Part shown: in pieces, positions 61,855 to 64,000 of the stretch
Position numbering within the stretch: position 1 is the first letter of the stretch
Layout of the letters: each line of letters begins with the position of its first letter
Origin: Quercus robur
Taxonomy: Eukaryota > Streptophyta > Magnoliopsida > Fagales > Fagaceae
Direction: 5' to 3'
Length of the DNA: 64,000 nucleotides
Assembly (NCBI RefSeq): GCF_932294415.1
Contig: NC_065535.1
Span: 96,674,862-96,738,861 of the forward strand
Made by a program: the position numbers and the translations under genes
Notes under the pieces: generated by a model
Told to the model about the DNA's origin: nothing
What the model saw: only the letters and a program-made list of their open reading frames with translations
Databases searched by the model: none

Positions 61855-62302
61855 GGACAAAATGGGCTTTGCCCTTTTCGGGCAAATTAATTAGTTTTAT
61901 ACCCCCTTTCCTAAACTAAGTAGGAAAATGCCCCTCTTTTAAAACTCAATTTATGATAAATCGAATTAGGCCCTATAGTGGCATTTTAAGGAACCTATAG
62001 TGACATTTTTTAAGATTTATAGTGATGTTTTTTAACTCAACCTCAATGAAATCGAGTTATAGGTAAAAAAATTGCCTATAACTCGATTTCATTGAAGTCG
62101 AGTTAAAAAACGTCACAATAGGTCTTAAAAACGTCATTATAGGCTCATTAAAACGCCACTATAGGGCTTCAGGAATTTTTTTTTTCTAACTCGATTTATC
62201 ATAAATCGAGTTTTAAAAGAGGCGCATTTCCCTACTTAGTTTGGGAAATGGGGTATAAAGCTAATTAATTTGCCCGAAAAGGGCAAAAGTCCATTTTGTC
62301 CA
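61855..62302. mobile_element. MULE-like hairpin MITE (448 bp)
   Basis: The left end GGACAAAATGGGCTTTGCCC and the right end inverse (GGGCAAAAGTCCATTTTGTC plus CA) form long arms that include CCCTTTTCGGGCAAATTAAT. A 9-bp direct repeat GAATAAATG (61846-61854 and 62303-62311) flanks it; copy A has a single GGAATAAATGTGAATATG near 51380. The arms fold over a centre near 62070 (AACTCGATTTCATTGAAGTC) and contain AACTCGATTT motifs also found in the palindrome at 21303-22260. Confidence 0.85.
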
Positions 62303-62552
62303 GAATAAATGTGAATATGTTTTTGTTTTTCCAAACATGTTTTAAATGGATTCAAATGATACAAACAAAATTTTTTGATTCAATAAAATTCCAACCAATG
62401 AAGACTAGTTAAAGATATGAAACTATATTCTCACCATTACTATGTTGTATAGCCTTTTGCTTAATTGACGTATTTCGAGCCAAATGATGAACCTCGCCAT
62501 TTGGTTGCATTAGTAATGGGCATGTTTTGTTGTAGCATTAGAATGCAAAGTA

Positions 62553-63350
62553 TATTCATTTAAATTTGCTTGATTTCCCACTAAAATATTTTTGCCTTGC
62601 TCAATTTTTTGTCTTTGTCTTGCATAATTGGCACGATGTCTTGCCAAGCGTTCTTCTTTCTGATCATTTCCTTCTCTTTCTCTTCTAAGTTGCGCATACA
62701 GCCCATGTTGTTTTTGTCGGTGTTCTCTCTCATTGATGATTGATATGATCTGTTGGTGTATTTGCAAAACTCATCCCTACATTAAAATATTACACAATTT
62801 CATGTTTTTGTAACATATTTGAGTAGGGTTTTTGAAAAATTTCTTCGTTATTAAACTAAACACTTCAATTTTCCAATGAACACATTTTTCTTTCCACTTT
62901 TACTTTTTTACCTAATAATAATTAAATTAATCTAAACAATAAAAATTTATGTAAAGTTTCTCATTAGATTTTACCATGTTATTAAATAAGGATTAGAGAA
63001 GACACCAAGTACTTTATATTTTGGATTTATTTGGTTTGCTTTCAAGAACAATATAAGTCTTTTGTTATTTTTTTACATGAATATCTGTGTTTAAGCTCTT
63101 AGTTGGAATACAATTATTTCTTGCATAAATTAGCTAGACGTGTGAAAAATATAATTTACATTTTGTTTATGAAATATTAAATATAGTTTATTTTTTTGAT
63201 AGATACAATAGAATTTAAACATGTGGCGTCCACAGACTCCATGATGATTACTCTTTATCATCAGATAAAGATACTAATTAATTTGTGGTGAAATGACAAA
63301 AGAGTAAGAGACTTTACTACTTAATAGTTGATTTTTTTTTTTTTGAGAAA
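62553..63350. other. AT-rich DNA without a supported gene
   Basis: Lies past the end of the duplication. The minus-strand ORF 62767-62510 encodes a Gln/Arg/Glu-rich peptide (RREREGNDQKEERLARHR) that I cannot assign. Ends at a T run next to the LINE. Confidence 0.45.
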
Positions 63351-63351
63351 C

Positions 63352-64000
63352 TATTTTTTTTTTTTTTTTTTTTTTAGAATAAGGTAAGTCAATTTTATTT
63401 CGGCAAATCAGACTGGAAAACATCATCCAAATCTTGTGGTAGTTCTTCTAACCACACATCAGTATCAGCAGTTAAAACTGCTCTTCTTGCCAGGGAGGGC
63501 TAAATTGTTGCCCCCCCCTACTAACATGGCAGAAACTACAAGCTTGCAAATAAAGACTAGCTATTTTAATATCTTCTATTGATGGCTTCAATAACCTTCA
63601 GTGAGTCACCCTCCACTACCACTTGTGTGAGACTTATCTCCTGCGCTAAGAGGATAGCACGTCGGGCAGCCATGGCTTCCACCGATTCTACAGAGCTGGG
63701 GAGCGGAATATTCTGACTTAGAGCTACGATTATCATTCCTTCCACATCCCTAACTACCACCCCCAGACCTGCTCTACCAGAACTCTCAAAGACGGCACCG
63801 TCGAAATTCAGCTTATAAAAACCAGCACTTAGCGGCGTCCATGGCGGTCTTATGCGAGACACCCTAGACCGAAATGGCCGATCCTGAACGTCCCAAAATT
63901 CCTGTAACAGCTCACGAGCTCGCTGCACCGTCTCCCCTACTCCCCAAACACTTTGCTTCTCCCTCAGTTTATTCCGCCTCATCCAAATGCTCCAAGCAAC
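63352..64000 (-). mobile_element. L1-type LINE, 3' end with RNase H domain, runs off the window
   Basis: Minus strand, continuing beyond the right edge. It encodes SIWMRRNKLREKQ and then an RNase H-like domain (NFDGAVFESSGRAGLGVVVR, VEAMAARRAILLAQE, VVVEGDSLKVIEAIN), as found at the C-terminus of plant LINE ORF2. The frame is lost after INR near 63575; the next frame gives EDIKIASLYLQACSFCHVSR. A second break falls at a run of G (63513-63519 on +), and the end (LARRAVLTADTDVWLEELPQ followed by DLDDVFQSD) reads in a third frame. The poly(A) tail is the T run at 63354-63375. A decayed copy, not an active element. Confidence 0.85.

Larger units (their letters stand above)
54366..62552. repeat. 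Segmental duplication, copy B (with a B3 gene)
   Basis: Collinear with 45660-51632. It is expanded by about 2.7 kb of unrelated DNA (54.73-57.41 kb), a 290-bp MITE (59343-59632), a solo LTR (60111-60914) and a 448-bp hairpin element (61855-62302). It lacks the copy A hAT. Coding and close flanking sequence of the B3 genes is very similar between copies, so the duplication is fairly young. Confidence 0.88.

Noticed and set aside
62510-62767. Gln/Arg-rich minus-strand ORF
   Set aside because: Slightly resembles basic N-terminal stretches of Helitron or PIF1-type proteins, but composition bias alone can explain this.
1-64000. tRNA, rRNA, CRISPR arrays, operons or bacterial-type systems
   Set aside because: No tRNA boxes, rRNA-like stretches or regularly spaced short repeats were recognised by eye; all genes have eukaryotic structure.

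Overview
The window is nuclear DNA from a dicot plant. The genes are intron-rich with GT-AG splice sites, the protein families are plant-specific (FAR1-related factor, DUF707, B3 domain, plant mobile domain), and the spacers are AT-rich and full of plant-type transposons (hAT, MULE-like, Stowaway-like, L1-type LINEs, solo LTRs). A woody eudicot, perhaps Fagales, is my guess from the repeat style; no sequence here proves it.

Layout. (1) 1-12 kb, + strand: a ten-exon gene for a PHD / SWIB / Plus3 / GYF protein of the Arabidopsis At5g08430 type, with a probable U12-type intron and a last exon whose 3' end was tandemly duplicated. (2) 12.6-15.6 kb: a broken plant-mobile-domain gene, followed by a second, decayed copy of the last-exon region of gene 1. 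(3) 17.1-18.7 kb, - strand: a small three-exon gene for a twin-CX9C mitochondrial protein (CMC2 type), with a LINE fragment in its first intron. (4) 21.2-22.6 kb: a hAT element whose interior holds a nearly perfect 958-bp palindrome with its own 9-bp target duplication. (5) 23.3-27.0 kb, - strand: an intact FAR1-related gene (FRS11 type, 686 aa), with tandem repeats on both sides. (6) 29.3-30.1 kb: a solo LTR. (7) 30-38 kb: gene-poor AT-rich DNA with a minisatellite, a Stowaway-like MITE and a hAT element. (8) 38.3-45.1 kb, + strand: a 15-exon DUF707 gene (400 aa). (9) 45.7-51.6 kb and 54.4-62.6 kb: two copies of a segmental duplication, each with an intact single-exon B3 gene on the - strand, separated by an AT-rich satellite of about 170-bp units (52.2-54.4 kb). 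Each copy shows insertions the other lacks: hAT in the first; a 290-bp MITE, a solo LTR and a 448-bp MULE-like hairpin in the second. (10) The right edge holds the frameshifted 3' end of an L1-type LINE on the - strand.

The genes are independent and form no operon or cluster. Several encode nuclear factors (chromatin reader-like, FAR1-related, B3), one a mitochondrial intermembrane-space factor, and one a membrane-anchored protein of unknown activity. The most notable material is the palindromic DNA and the two duplications, where filled and empty insertion sites can be compared directly. Coordinates of splice sites, repeats and target duplications were read by eye; gene families were recognised from memory, without database searches.
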